Positions 1 to 8,791 of a stretch of DNA of 64,000 bases are shown here, piece after piece. This DNA is from Variovorax sp. N23 (lineage in GTDB: Bacteria; Pseudomonadota; Gammaproteobacteria; Burkholderiales; Burkholderiaceae_C), in contig NZ_JAOOPY010000004.1 in NCBI RefSeq assembly GCF_025486315.1, forward strand, positions 62,001 through 126,000, read 5' to 3'. Under the pieces are notes generated by a model that was not told the DNA's origin, ran no database searches, and saw only the letters and a list, made by a program, of their open reading frames with translations. The position numbers were made by a program, and so were the translations under genes. Positions within the stretch are counted from its first letter, which is position 1. Each line of letters begins with the position of its first letter.

Positions 1-297
1 CTGGAAATCGCCGACATCCGCATCCATCCGGGCCAGGCGGCCGAGTTCGAGAAAGCAGCCCAGCATGGTCTGGATGCGGTGCTCTCGAAGTCCAAGGGCT
101 TCCGGCGGTACGAGGTGCGACACAGCATTGAGAGCCCTGATCGGTACGTGCTGCTGATTCATTGGGACACCCTGGAGGACCATACCGTGGGATTTCGGGC
201 TTCGCCTGCACATGCCGAATGGCGCGCCATCGTGGGCCCCTTCTTCGCCCAGCCTCCATTCGTCGAGCATTTCAGTCTCTCCGCAGCCAGCTCGTGA
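1..297 (+). CDS. ABM-family monooxygenase, 5'-partial
   Basis: The frame is open from the first base and ends at TGA 295-297, so the gene starts upstream of the window. The visible ~98 residues fit an antibiotic-biosynthesis-monooxygenase (dimeric alpha/beta barrel) domain: an N-terminal strand, a helix containing KSKGF, a strand ending in YVLLIHWDTLEDH, a second helix (SPAHAEW) and a final strand near VEHF. Such proteins are small cytoplasmic cofactor-free oxygenases or ligand-binding barrels. The substrate cannot be inferred. It lies 55 bp upstream of a same-strand EamA transporter gene and could be cotranscribed with it. Three more ABM-type genes occur in the window. Confidence 0.75.
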   Translation: MEIADIRIHPGQAAEFEKAAQHGLDAVLSKSKGFRRYEVRHSIESPDRYVLLIHWDTLEDHTVGFRASPAHAEWRAIVGPFFAQPPFVEHFSLSAASS

Positions 298-352
298 GCC
301 CGACGGCCGGACAACGACGCCGGGGTTCGGGGATCGCCGACAAACCAGACCG

Positions 353-1441
353 ATGAAGGAGGGCACTCACGGCTCCGGCTCGTTGGCCAAGGTGGTTCCG
401 CTGGTCGCTGTGCTCACGCTGCTGTGGGGGACCAACTGGGTGCTGTTTCCGCTGGCGGTTCGCGAAGTGTCGGTGTGGACGTTTCGCGCCATCTGCCTGG
501 CAGGATCGGGCGCGGCACTGCTTGGCTTTGCCGCGATCAAGGGCCAGTCGCTTCGCGTTCCCCGACCTCAGCGTGCCTACCTGGTGGCCGCTGCGTTGGC
601 CTACCTTGTCGTCTGGAATGTCTGCAGTACCTACGCCGCCGTGCTGATTCCGTCCGGACAGGCGGCGGTACTGGGCTTCACCATGCCCGTCTGGGCGACG
701 GTTCTTTCATGGATCGTCTTCGGGAAGACCCCGTCGAGGCGGCTGATGTGCAGTGTGCTGCTCGCCGCCTGCGGCGTTGCGATCCTGGGCTTCGCTGCGC
801 GCGCGAGCTACGCCTCGACGCCGCTGGGCTTCATTCTCGGCATCGCTGCCGGCATGGGGTGGGCCTGCGGTACGCTCATTCTTGACCGGGCGGGGCTCAC
901 GGTCACACCGCTGGTGTCGACAGGGTGGCAGCTGCTGATCGCCTCCACGCCTTTGACAGTCGCTGCGTTGATGCTCGGCAACCGCGAACCTTTCATGCCT
1001 TCATGGCCGTCACTTGCTGTCATCGCCTACATCACGCTGGTTCCGATGGCGATCGGGAACGTGGCGTGGTTCTCGATCGCGGATCGCGTGCCGCCGAACG
1101 CCTCGGGTCTTTCCACCGTGATGGTGCCGATGGTTGCCATGGCCACCGGCGCCGCGGTGCGCCACGAGCCGCTGGGGCCGCTCGAGATCAGCGCGATGGT
1201 GTGCTTGTTCGTTGCATTGCTGGCGTTGGTTGTTCAGCCCAAGCTTCTGCGCTCCTCCGACAGCAAGCCAGAGGTCAAAGCGCCGAATCAGCCTCCCTGC
1301 CCATCCGGCTGCTCACAGCGCCACGCGTTTGGAGAAGAGCCAAGGCCTGAAGAGCTTGGTCAGTTGAGGCGCGACGACCCATGTCATGACAGCGACGACC
1401 GCGACGGTAAGCACCATCGTGCGCGGCAGGAGCCACCATGA
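353..1441 (+). CDS. EamA/DMT-superfamily membrane transporter
   Basis: About 362 residues with ten hydrophobic segments in two five-helix EamA repeats. The first helix contains LLWGTNWVLFPLAV, and the typical MPVWATVLSWIVFGK stretch between helices is visible. The family exports metabolites or amino acids across the inner membrane; the substrate is unknown. The ATG at 353 is preferred over the upstream ATG at 212, which overlaps the preceding gene and adds non-family sequence. The hydrophobic core ends near VVQPKLLRSSD, and the last ~55 residues are polar and low in complexity. That tail is encoded over the 3' end of the convergent gene, so it probably reflects read-through past a lost stop. 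Confidence 0.85.
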   Translation: MKEGTHGSGSLAKVVPLVAVLTLLWGTNWVLFPLAVREVSVWTFRAICLAGSGAALLGFAAIKGQSLRVPRPQRAYLVAAALAYLVVWNVCSTYAAVLIPSGQAAVLGFTMPVWATVLSWIVFGKTPSRRLMCSVLLAACGVAILGFAARASYASTPLGFILGIAAGMGWACGTLILDRAGLTVTPLVSTGWQLLIASTPLTVAALMLGNREPFMPSWPSLAVIAYITLVPMAIGNVAWFSIADRVPPNASGLSTVMVPMVAMATGAAVRHEPLGPLEISAMVCLFVALLALVVQPKLLRSSDSKPEVKAPNQPPCPSGCSQRHAFGEEPRPEELGQLRRDDPCHDSDDRDGKHHRARQEPP

Positions 1442-1867
1442 TTGCAGGCGGTCCCCCATCAAAAGAAACAGCAGGTAGACCGTGGGGCAGATGCCGACCC
1501 AGGTCACGACGGCCACTTTCCAGCGCGGCGGAGCCTGCGGAGTGGTGCGGAACCACAGCCCCAGGCCGATCATCGGCTTGATCCTGGGTGGGCCTTCGAT
1601 GAAAGCGGCGGCGGCTGCGAGACCCTGCTGCCGCTCCGGCGAGTTGTGCCAAGCGTCCAGGTTGTGCTGGTGGTCGAACGCCAGGACGACGTGATACATC
1701 GTGTCTGCCACTTCGGGGTCTTCGCCGGGATGAACCAGTTGGGCGCCCAGGCAGCCGTTGAAGCCCTCGGCAGTTCGCATCAGAGCCGCAGTCACGCGCT
1801 CGAAATCGGCTTCGCAGCCGGCCTTGGCACTGCGACTGATCAACACAGTCACGGCGTGTTCACTCAT
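1313..1867 (-). CDS. ABM-domain protein with C-terminal membrane anchor
   Basis: 184 residues. Residues ~1-95 form an ABM barrel (starting EHAVTVLISRSAKAG, with EGFNGCLGAQL and a HNSPERQQGL helix). Two hydrophobic helices follow (VAVVTWVGICPTVYLLFLL and MVLTVAVVAVMTWVV), so the barrel is probably tethered to the inner face of the membrane. Such ABM-TM proteins are usually annotated as antibiotic biosynthesis monooxygenases, but their reaction is not established. It is the last gene of the minus-strand run beginning near 7589 and lies 24 bp after the MDR gene. Its 3' end overlaps the convergent transporter frame by 129 bp. Confidence 0.8.
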   Translation of the reverse strand: MSEHAVTVLISRSAKAGCEADFERVTAALMRTAEGFNGCLGAQLVHPGEDPEVADTMYHVVLAFDHQHNLDAWHNSPERQQGLAAAAAFIEGPPRIKPMIGLGLWFRTTPQAPPRWKVAVVTWVGICPTVYLLFLLMGDRLQSWWLLPRTMVLTVAVVAVMTWVVAPQLTKLFRPWLFSKRVAL

Positions 1868-1891
1868 ATGTCCTCCAAGCCTTGCGTCGGG

Positions 1892-2875
1892 TCAACGTGT
1901 CAGCACCACGATCTTGCCTTGGGCCGTGTTCGATTCCATGGTTTGGTGGGCCTCCACGATGTCGTCCAGGTGAAATATGCGGCTCGGGCCGATTGCAAGC
2001 TCACCCGCTTCGACCTGATCGACCAGTTGCTGGAGCGGAGTGGCCATGAAATCGCGCACGTCGCCCGAATAGGTGGTCAACGACACGGCACTTGGAATGA
2101 AGTCCATCGGTGCAAAGTCGTCGAGCGACCAGCGGTCTCCCACCATGCCCGCCATACAGACGGTTCCAGGCTCTCGGACACAGCGCAGCGAGTCTGCGAG
2201 CGTGGCTGTACCTACGAGTTCGAGCACCTTGTCGGCCCCGCCGGACCATTCCGCGCGCACGCGTTCTGCGATGGCGCCGTCATCGAGAAAGAATCGGTCT
2301 GCGCCCGCTGCGACGACCCGTGCTTCGCCGGCCGTGTTGCGCGATGTCGCGCCGACCTCTGCCCCGTGCGCCCTGGCGATCGAAGCAGCGGCGAGCCCCA
2401 CGGACGTCGTGCCCCCTCGAATGAGCAAACGGTCGCCGCTGCGCAGCCGCAGCGCGCGAAACAGGGCGCCCCATGCTGTTTGGAGCATTTCGGGCAGCGC
2501 GCCGAGCTGCGCCCACGGGAGCCCGGTCTGCACGGCCTGCACCTGATGCGCGGGTACCAAGGTGTACTCGGCGTAGCCGCCGTCGAAAGACCGCCCCATG
2601 CCGCCCATGACCGTCGCCACCATCTGCCCATGTTCGAATTCGCCGCCCGGCGCATCGGCGACGGTGCCGACCGCTTCGATCCCCAGCACGCGCGGGAAAT
2701 TAACGCCGGGCGAGTGACCCTGTCGGGTAAAGAGCTCGGAGCGGTTCAGGCCGAAAGCTTCGACCCGTATCAACACTGTCCCAGCTTGCGCACGCGGTAT
2801 GCCGCGTTGCTCGATCTTCAGCACACCGGGCCCGCCCGGTTCGTGCATCACCACCGCTCTCATCGATCCGCTCAT
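1892..2875 (-). CDS. Zinc-type MDR alcohol dehydrogenase / quinone oxidoreductase
   Basis: About 327 residues. The N-terminal GroES-like half contains RAVVMHEPGGPGVL and an FGLNRSELFTRQG segment; the C-terminal Rossmann half has a degenerate nucleotide loop (RGGTTSVGLAAASIAR). It lacks the structural-zinc cysteine cluster, so it fits the NADPH:quinone reductase branch rather than true zinc ADHs. ATG 2875 is chosen because a TGAGGA Shine-Dalgarno, which overlaps the gcd stop codon, lies six bases before it; the ATG at 2881 leaves no space for one. It follows gcd almost without a gap, suggesting cotranscription. It probably reduces quinones or enals with NADPH; the substrate is not visible. Confidence 0.88.
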   Translation of the reverse strand: MSGSMRAVVMHEPGGPGVLKIEQRGIPRAQAGTVLIRVEAFGLNRSELFTRQGHSPGVNFPRVLGIEAVGTVADAPGGEFEHGQMVATVMGGMGRSFDGGYAEYTLVPAHQVQAVQTGLPWAQLGALPEMLQTAWGALFRALRLRSGDRLLIRGGTTSVGLAAASIARAHGAEVGATSRNTAGEARVVAAGADRFFLDDGAIAERVRAEWSGGADKVLELVGTATLADSLRCVREPGTVCMAGMVGDRWSLDDFAPMDFIPSAVSLTTYSGDVRDFMATPLQQLVDQVEAGELAIGPSRIFHLDDIVEAHQTMESNTAQGKIVVLTR

Positions 2876-2884
2876 GTGCATTCC

Positions 2885-5290
2885 TCAGGGCGCCTTGCCA
2901 GGCAGCGCATACGCGATGATGTAGTCACCATGATCGGGAGCCGAGCGAGAACCGCTTGCCGTGACGACAACGTACTGTTTGCCGTCTTCCGGAGAAGTGA
3001 ATACCAGCGGGGTCGATCCTCCCCCGACGGGAAGCGGGCTCTTCCACAGAACATCTCCGGTTTTCACGTCGAGCGCGCGCAGGTAGTAGTCGGACGTTGC
3101 CGAGAAGAAGACCAGTCCCGCACCTGTGGTGACTGCTCCACCCAACGTCGGCATGCCGAGCTCGATCGGCAGATGGGTCTTCATGCCGAGCGGTCCGAAT
3201 TGCTCGGGTGTGCCCAGGGAGCGATGCCACAGCACCTGTTGGGTGGTCATGTCGATGGCGGCCATAGTACCGAAGGGTGGATTGGTGCATGGCACGCCGA
3301 GGAACGATTGCACCATGCCACGTTCGGCTCCATAGGGCGTCTTCAACATCGGGATGACCCCGCCCACGCCCGCCGTCTTCTTGCCCGCCAAGCGCGTGTC
3401 AGCGACCTCGCGACTGAGCAGACGCCCCTTCATCATGATTCGCATGTCGTTCACGATCATGATGTCATGCTGCTTGTCGATCGACTGGCCACCCCAGTTC
3501 GTCGTGCCGTACCAGGACGGGCTCTCGAGATACCACGTGAGTTGCGGAGGCGTGTAGTCGCCCTCGTAATGAAGCCCCTTGAACTGAATCCGGCAGTTCA
3601 GCTGGTCGATCGGCGTGATGCCCCACATCGTCGCTTCGGTCAGGACGGCGTCACGCATCGAGGGCATGCCGACCGAGTATGGCTGGGTGGGCGACAGGCG
3701 CTCGCCAGGTACCCCGCTCGTCGGCACCGCGCGCTCTTGCACTGCCGTGATCGGCTTGCCTGACCGCCGGTCCAGGACATAGATCTGACCGTTCTTTCCA
3801 GCCTGCACGAGCGCCGGAATGCGTCCTTCCTTGCCGTCTGGCATGTCGTACAGCACCGGCTTGGAGGGCAGGTCGTAGTCCCAGACATCGTGATGGACCA
3901 GCTGGAATGTCCAGCGCTCCTGACCGGTGGTGGCGTCGAGTGCGACGACCGAGGTGCTGACCCGGTCGGTGGCGGCCGAGCGTTCGCCGCCGAAGAGATC
4001 GGGTGTGCCGTTGCCCGTGGGCAGGTAGACCATGTTCAATTTCGGGTCGTAGCTTGGGGTCGCCCACATGTTCGGCGTGCTGCGGGTGTACGTCTCGCCC
4101 TCGGCAGGCTCGCCCATTTTTCCGGGCCGACCCACGTCCCATGCCCATGCGAGCTCGCCGGTGGCCGCACTGAAAGCGCGAACCACGCCCGACGGTTCGT
4201 CGGCGGACTGGTTGTCCATTACCCAGCCTCCGACGATCAGATTGCTTCCTGCCAGCAGAGGACCCGAGGTAGGGTTGAAGAACCCAGGGATGACCTGGCC
4301 CATGCCCTTCGCCAGAAAAACGGTGCCTTCACGGCCGAAGTCCTGCACGGGCTTGCCGTTCGTGGCGTCGAGTGCGATCAGTCGCATGTCGCCGGTGGTG
4401 AGATACAGACGCTTCTTGCCCGGTGCGTTGTCGGCGATGCCCGGCACTTCGTAGTACGCCAGCGAACGGCAGCGCATCCAGTTGGCAGTCGAGGCGGGGG
4501 TTACCTTGGGATCGAAGTGCCACAGCTTTTCCCCGGTGTGCGCCCGCAGGGCAAAGACCTGTCCGGTTTGAGTGCAGGGATAGAGGACGTTGCCGATCTG
4601 CAGCGGCGTGTTCTGGTTTTCGCGGCCATCGGCCGATATGTCGCCGGTGCGCATTGTCCAGGCCACCGCCAGCTGCTTGACGTTGGCGCTCGTGATCTGC
4701 GCATCGGGCGAAAACTGTTCGCCAGATGGCGTACGGCCGAAGCCGACCCAGTCCTTCGGCTCATTCCCCGGCGCGTAGTCTGCGGCGGCCTGGGGCGCCT
4801 GCCCTGGCTTGACGATCCAGATGGGGAAGAAGGCGGTGATGAAGGCGGCAAGCAGCGCCACGGTCATGAGGGTTGCGACGCCGAACGCGAGGCGCCGGCT
4901 GCGCTGGCTGACACGAGCCTGCGGCATGAACGGGATGCAAATCGCCACCAGCACGCCCAGCACAGCGAACATGCCAAGCCGCGCCGCAAGCGGCCAGAAC
5001 GCGAGCCCTGCCTCCCAGACGGCCCATACCGCGGTGGCTGCGAAGAACGCCGCGTACAACGTAGCCGCCCTTTCGTCGAGGCGGAACAACAGGATGGCGA
5101 CGCCCAACAGGACCAGGCCGGCCGGCAGGTAGTACGGCGACCCGCCCAACGCGATGAGTTGGGACCCGGCATAGACCAAGTAGAGGCCCACGAGCGCAAT
5201 GAGGACCCCGAGGGCGTACACGCCCGTTCTGAGAACCGCAGTCGGTTTTTGATGGGCCGAGGAGCTGACGAACGACATGACGTGACTCAC
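2885..5290 (-). CDS. gcd: Membrane-bound PQQ-dependent dehydrogenase (glucose/quinate type)
   Basis: 801 residues, the usual length for membrane PQQ glucose/quinate/shikimate dehydrogenases. About five N-terminal hydrophobic helices (residues ~20-170, e.g. GVLIALVGLYLVYAG) anchor it in the inner membrane. The rest is the periplasmic eight-bladed PQQ propeller, with blade motifs such as DATTGQERWTFQ, VHHDVWDYDLPSKPVL, and GQIYVLDRRSGK. It oxidises a sugar or polyol and passes electrons to ubiquinone. Glucose versus quinate specificity cannot be settled by eye. No PQQ biosynthesis genes are present in the window. Its 5' end overlaps a hydrolase remnant by four bases; the MDR gene follows immediately. 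Confidence 0.93.
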   Translation of the reverse strand: MSHVMSFVSSSAHQKPTAVLRTGVYALGVLIALVGLYLVYAGSQLIALGGSPYYLPAGLVLLGVAILLFRLDERAATLYAAFFAATAVWAVWEAGLAFWPLAARLGMFAVLGVLVAICIPFMPQARVSQRSRRLAFGVATLMTVALLAAFITAFFPIWIVKPGQAPQAAADYAPGNEPKDWVGFGRTPSGEQFSPDAQITSANVKQLAVAWTMRTGDISADGRENQNTPLQIGNVLYPCTQTGQVFALRAHTGEKLWHFDPKVTPASTANWMRCRSLAYYEVPGIADNAPGKKRLYLTTGDMRLIALDATNGKPVQDFGREGTVFLAKGMGQVIPGFFNPTSGPLLAGSNLIVGGWVMDNQSADEPSGVVRAFSAATGELAWAWDVGRPGKMGEPAEGETYTRSTPNMWATPSYDPKLNMVYLPTGNGTPDLFGGERSAATDRVSTSVVALDATTGQERWTFQLVHHDVWDYDLPSKPVLYDMPDGKEGRIPALVQAGKNGQIYVLDRRSGKPITAVQERAVPTSGVPGERLSPTQPYSVGMPSMRDAVLTEATMWGITPIDQLNCRIQFKGLHYEGDYTPPQLTWYLESPSWYGTTNWGGQSIDKQHDIMIVNDMRIMMKGRLLSREVADTRLAGKKTAGVGGVIPMLKTPYGAERGMVQSFLGVPCTNPPFGTMAAIDMTTQQVLWHRSLGTPEQFGPLGMKTHLPIELGMPTLGGAVTTGAGLVFFSATSDYYLRALDVKTGDVLWKSPLPVGGGSTPLVFTSPEDGKQYVVVTASGSRSAPDHGDYIIAYALPGKAP

Positions 5291-5520
5291 AAAATGTTGG
5301 ACGAGACAGCGTGTGCACCGTCAGTCCGAGGGATGGCTTCGAACGGCCGATAGGTCTCGGGGATGGTCCCCGAGTCCGCTAGCAAGCGGCCTTGCGCCGG
5401 GTAGCGTTCCAGGAACGACCGAACTTCGCGCGCAAACTTGAGCGGCTTCTTGAACCTCTGGAAATGGTCGCCCCTGATCTGCCGACGAAGAGGTGGAATC
5501 TTGTGCCTGAGCACATGGCG
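5287..5520 (-). pseudogene. C-terminal fragment of an alpha/beta hydrolase
   Basis: The minus-strand frame reads GDHFQRFKKPLKFAREV then RSFLERYP. This matches the C-terminus of the intact exported hydrolase at 6223-7230 (GDHFLMFKNPVKFTQDL, then QLFLAR), including the putative catalytic His. Just upstream a different frame gives TRFHLFVGRSG, comparable to the intact protein's ATLFSYTTAEQG, so there is a frameshift as well as loss of the N-terminal ~280 residues. It is most simply a decayed paralogue left between the nitroreductase and gcd. Confidence 0.6.
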
Positions 5521-5573
5521 CTAGTCATTGACCGGGCCGGTCAACTGCGCGCCTGTGAGTTCTCGAAGGCTGA

Positions 5574-6188
5574 TTACGCGAAAGAAAGAACCTTTTCAAC
5601 ATCCTTGCGTGGCTTCTGCGGCCAGTTGCCCGCTGCGGCGTGACCCACGGTGATGAGCATCACCGGCACGTCCGTCACGAGCAAGCCGAACTCGGCGGCA
5701 ACGCCTGCCGGGTCGAAGCCGATCATGGGGCACGACACCAGGCCGCGGCCCTGTGCGGCGAGCATCAGGGTCATGGCCGCCATGGCGCCAGACCGAATGG
5801 CCTCGTCGCGCTGCATTGTCGAATTGCCGATGTACATGCCGTTGGCAGCGCCCACCCAACCGTTGACGGTCGCTTCGTCGAGGATGCCGGCATCGAGGGA
5901 AGGCTGGAGGGCCGAGGGCAGGCCCAGCTGCGGCTCGAGCGTGCCGCACACGATGAACGTCACCGCGGCTTCGACGATCTTGGGCTGGCTGTACGCAAGC
6001 GGCAGGAGACGCTTCTTGGCGTCATCGGTATGAACCGCGATGAACTTCCAGTTCTGAAAGTTGAAGGCCGAAGGCGAGTAGGTGGCGAGCTCGATCAGTT
6101 GAGCGATCTCTTCGCCCGAAAGTTTGCGGCGCGTGTCGTAGCTGTTGGCGGAGGTACGGCTCTTGATGAGTTGTTCGATGGTCGTCAT
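5574..6188 (-). CDS. Nitroreductase-family FMN oxidoreductase
   Basis: 204 residues, normal for the family. The N-terminus has the SRTSANSYD and SGEEIAQLIELATYSPS flavin-binding region followed by FNFQNWKFIAV. The C-terminal part holds AAQGRGLVSCPMIGFDP, which packs on the FMN. These cytoplasmic homodimers use NAD(P)H to reduce nitro groups, quinones or related electrophiles. It lies 34 bp downstream of an exported hydrolase and is probably in the same minus-strand operon, whose overall theme (ABM, nitroreductase, MDR) suggests electrophile or quinone handling. The native substrate is unknown. Confidence 0.9.
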   Translation of the reverse strand: MTTIEQLIKSRTSANSYDTRRKLSGEEIAQLIELATYSPSAFNFQNWKFIAVHTDDAKKRLLPLAYSQPKIVEAAVTFIVCGTLEPQLGLPSALQPSLDAGILDEATVNGWVGAANGMYIGNSTMQRDEAIRSGAMAAMTLMLAAQGRGLVSCPMIGFDPAGVAAEFGLLVTDVPVMLITVGHAAAGNWPQKPRKDVEKVLSFA

Positions 6189-6222
6189 GGGAGTGCTTTG
6201 TTGGGTTCGAAAGAGGAGGCGT

Positions 6223-7230
6223 TCAGCGCGCCAGGAAGAGCTGCAGGTCTTGCGTGAACTTCACCGGGTTCTTGAACATCAGAAAATGGTCACCCTGCTC
6301 GGCGGTCGTGTACGAGAACAGCGTGGCTCCGGGCACCACGGACTGGGCCCACCGCTGGCTGGGGAGGTTGTTGCTCTGTTCGCCGGAGAAGATGGCAGTG
6401 GGGATGTCGATCTTGTGGCGCACGACGTCGCGCCAGTCGTTGACCGTGTGGTTGAACAGCACACGTGCCAAAGCAGCCGGATCGCTCTTGATGAACGCCG
6501 AGGCGAAACTCTCGGAGTTTCGGTAGTAAGGCGAGTCGGTGAGTTGCGAGCGTTCGAACACCTTGAGGTCTGTCACCAAAGCATTGACAGGACCGCCCGT
6601 GGTGAAGGCCGCGACCATGCGCTCGGGCGCCGTGGTGGTGCCTCCGGCGTCACGGCGCTCTTGCTCGGACCAGTCCGAATGGGAATAGATGCTGATCGGC
6701 TCGTCGACGAAGGCGACCTTGCGCATCTTGGAGGTACCGAATAAATCGATGTAGCTCCACAGGATCGCAGCGCCCATGGAATGGCCGATATAGGCTGCAG
6801 ACTTGATGCCAAGATGCTCACCCAATTCATGGAGATCCATCGAATGGCGGGCAATGCGGTTGCCGTAATCGACTTTCTGCGAAAGTCCCTGGTTGCGCGG
6901 GTCCAGCACGTAGACGCGGTACTTCTGCGCCAGCAGATACATGACGTTGATGTACTGGGCTCCGTTTGCCGACCAACCCGGTACGAAGACCAAAGGCTCG
7001 CCCTGACCAGCTTCCCAGTAAGCGAGCTTCACGCCGTCGTTGGTGGTGAACGAGTTCACCTGAAGGCCAGGGAAGTCCGAGAGCTTCTGCGGCATGCCCG
7101 CAATGGCGTTGGGAAACGTGAAATCGCGGCCCAGAACGGTCATCGCCGGTGCGGCGACCACCAGGTTCGAGAGCGCGGCCAGGAGCACCGAAGCGCCGAT
7201 GGAGCGAAGTGTCTTTCGCATCTGCTTCAT
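6223..7230 (-). CDS. Exported alpha/beta hydrolase
   Basis: About 335 residues. A basic start plus a hydrophobic stretch (SIGASVLLAALSNLVVAAPA) is a likely Sec signal peptide, implying a periplasmic enzyme. The fold is a classic alpha/beta hydrolase: HG-type loop near PLVFVPGWSANG, nucleophile elbow GHSMGAAIL, and a C-terminal His in GDHFLMF. Similarity is to haloperoxidase/epoxide-hydrolase-type esterases; the substrate is undetermined. ATG 7230 is chosen; a TTG at 7239 overlapping the stop of the preceding ABM gene is an alternative and would add three residues. The frameshifted fragment at 5287-5520 looks like a paralogue. Confidence 0.87.
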   Translation of the reverse strand: MKQMRKTLRSIGASVLLAALSNLVVAAPAMTVLGRDFTFPNAIAGMPQKLSDFPGLQVNSFTTNDGVKLAYWEAGQGEPLVFVPGWSANGAQYINVMYLLAQKYRVYVLDPRNQGLSQKVDYGNRIARHSMDLHELGEHLGIKSAAYIGHSMGAAILWSYIDLFGTSKMRKVAFVDEPISIYSHSDWSEQERRDAGGTTTAPERMVAAFTTGGPVNALVTDLKVFERSQLTDSPYYRNSESFASAFIKSDPAALARVLFNHTVNDWRDVVRHKIDIPTAIFSGEQSNNLPSQRWAQSVVPGATLFSYTTAEQGDHFLMFKNPVKFTQDLQLFLAR

Positions 7231-7235
7231 TCGCT

Positions 7236-7589
7236 TCAACGGCTGAAGCCGCCGAAGGACTCCATGTAGATGGCATTGAACGGATCGAGGCGTTTGCGCA
7301 CCTCGGCGTCCGGGTTGCCGTAGACCACCAGACCGGTGATTTTCGCCAGGCTCAAAAAACGTTCGGCAAACGGTGCGAAGGTGGTGTCGACGTGACTGAC
7401 CACCGAATCTGCGCGGTAGCGCTCCAGGATGTGGGCCACCGTGCGATCGGCGTTGACCGAGTATTCGTAGATCAGCGTGCCGGGCTCCTTTTGGGTAGCA
7501 GCGACGATCTCAGACACCAGCGCCGCGAACGCTGGAAAGTTCTTGGGCTCAATTGCAAGGGTGAAGAGGTTGGAGACGTAGGCGGACAT
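7236..7589 (-). CDS. ABM-family quinol monooxygenase-like protein
   Basis: 117 residues forming one ABM barrel: an N-terminal strand (VSNLFTLAIEPKNF), helix AFAALVSEIVAATQKEPG, strand TLIYEYSV, and the typical ERYRADSVVSHVDT segment with the conserved His. The layout resembles YgiN-type quinol monooxygenases, which act on quinols without a cofactor in the cytoplasm. It is the first gene of the minus-strand run. Placement before a nitroreductase and MDR oxidoreductase supports a role in quinone or aromatic detoxification, but that is inference from context. Confidence 0.8.
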   Translation of the reverse strand: MSAYVSNLFTLAIEPKNFPAFAALVSEIVAATQKEPGTLIYEYSVNADRTVAHILERYRADSVVSHVDTTFAPFAERFLSLAKITGLVVYGNPDAEVRKRLDPFNAIYMESFGGFSR

Positions 7590-8175
7590 GGTGTTGAGTA
7601 GTTGACGTGAGGCAGGCTAGCCTGTCGAAAAATGTTGAAGGGCCAAAGTGGCAACTCGTCGCGGATCCAGTCGCAACCAAACCATGGCGAGGCTCGCACC
7701 TGGCTCGTCGCGTGCCTTCCGGCTTTGGGGCGGCTGTCGCTGCCGTCGGTGAGGAGCGCTCGGGCAACGTCGTGAATCAGCGTCGGACAGACCACTTATG
7801 CACGGACCCCGCTTGGTGCTGGAGCAAGCGCGGTTGTATTCGGCTGGCGCGCGCATTTCCTGCAGGAGCGACGATGAAGGGTGTCGCAGCGTCGATGACC
7901 TTTGATGAAAGGATGTTGCTCCGAGCATCGTTCACTACACGCTCGAACCCTCTTGGCGGCGATCGGTGCCACAGAGGCGAGGTCGTCGGCCCTGGCGGCG
8001 TTCGCCGCGATATCGGCTGCCAGAGCCTCGTGGCTCGGAAGTCCTCGTTCACTAGGTCGCCAACGATAGGATCCATGCCGCAGGCAGGCAGGGGATTGGC
8101 TTCACGCAATCCCCTCACTAGACCACTCACCCGATGGCGTCCCGCGAAAAGCCGGTTTGCAACGCAGACTTGTCT
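7590..8175. other. Intergenic region without a convincing gene
   Basis: 586 bp. Open frames exist on both strands but their translations are rich in Arg/Ser/Pro, have no recognisable domain, and no ribosome-binding site precedes them. The leader of the minus-strand operon must start in the left part. Confidence 0.5.
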
Positions 8176-8370
8176 TCAGCTGGGCGTGGCTTCACCGAAC
8201 AGTTTGCCGGCCCCCGCCCAGTCAGATGCCTTCACGTCTTCGAAGATCACGTAGATGTAGTTGGGATCGGTGCCGGTGTTGTCGACGATGCTTTTGGTGA
8301 TTTCGGCGGCGACAGCAGCCTTCTGCTTTTGGTCTTTTCCTTCGAACCAGCTGACACGAACGACGGGCAT
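8176..8370 (-). CDS. 4-oxalocrotonate tautomerase-family protein
   Basis: 64 residues, the size of one tautomerase beta-alpha-beta unit. It starts MPVVRV, so after Met removal Pro1 would be the catalytic base, as in 4-oxalocrotonate tautomerase and its relatives. KQKAAVAAEITKSIVDNTG forms the helix and YIYVIFEDV the second strand. Members are cytoplasmic hexamers or dimers that ketonise enols or dehalogenate. It is isolated, 420 bp from the divergent DoxX gene, so the pathway is unknown; the nearby ring-cleavage-type dioxygenase is a plausible but unproven partner. Confidence 0.88.
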   Translation of the reverse strand: MPVVRVSWFEGKDQKQKAAVAAEITKSIVDNTGTDPNYIYVIFEDVKASDWAGAGKLFGEATPS

Positions 8371-8791
8371 GGGAGAACTCCTGATGAAATGCAGTGGTGG
8401 CAGCTGTTGGGCTGCTGCCTGAGGAGTTCATCGTAAAGTAGAACCGAACGATCTGAATCAACCAAAATTCACTACTGAGTATCCCAGAATGACACGATGA
8501 GCCACGTCGGTCCTGCTCAGGCCTTGGCCTGTGCATTGCCGTCGGGCCTGCGGCAACGGTGCACCGAGCGTGAGCTGCTACCTTCGGAACCTGCAAGACG
8601 TCGGCTGCCATCACAAAGGCGCCAGCGTTTACGACCGCATCGAAGCGCGCATCTCGGCAAACTTACCCACGGGTTTGTCTCGATGCTCGGAACAATCAAT
8701 CTCAGTTGAGGCAGTTTATTGCGTGGACTGCCATGGATAAAGTTGCGTCATCTGCAATTTCCATTGCTTCTGTCTACGTCAAAAGGCTCAA
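8371..8791. other. Divergent intergenic region (tautomerase / DoxX)
   Basis: About 420 bp between divergent genes, so it should carry both promoters. An AT-richer stretch at about 8430-8480 is the likeliest tautomerase promoter zone. A short regulator-like remnant at 8582-8650 (minus) was noticed but is too short to annotate. Confidence 0.4.

Noticed and set aside
7607..8254. 215-codon plus-strand frame
   Set aside because: Runs antisense into the tautomerase gene, Arg/Ser-rich, no domain or ribosome site.
8582..8650. Minus-strand stretch like a LysR HTH (RFDAVVNAGAFVMAADVLQV)
   Set aside because: Only about 23 residues, no effector domain nearby and no usable start; could be chance.
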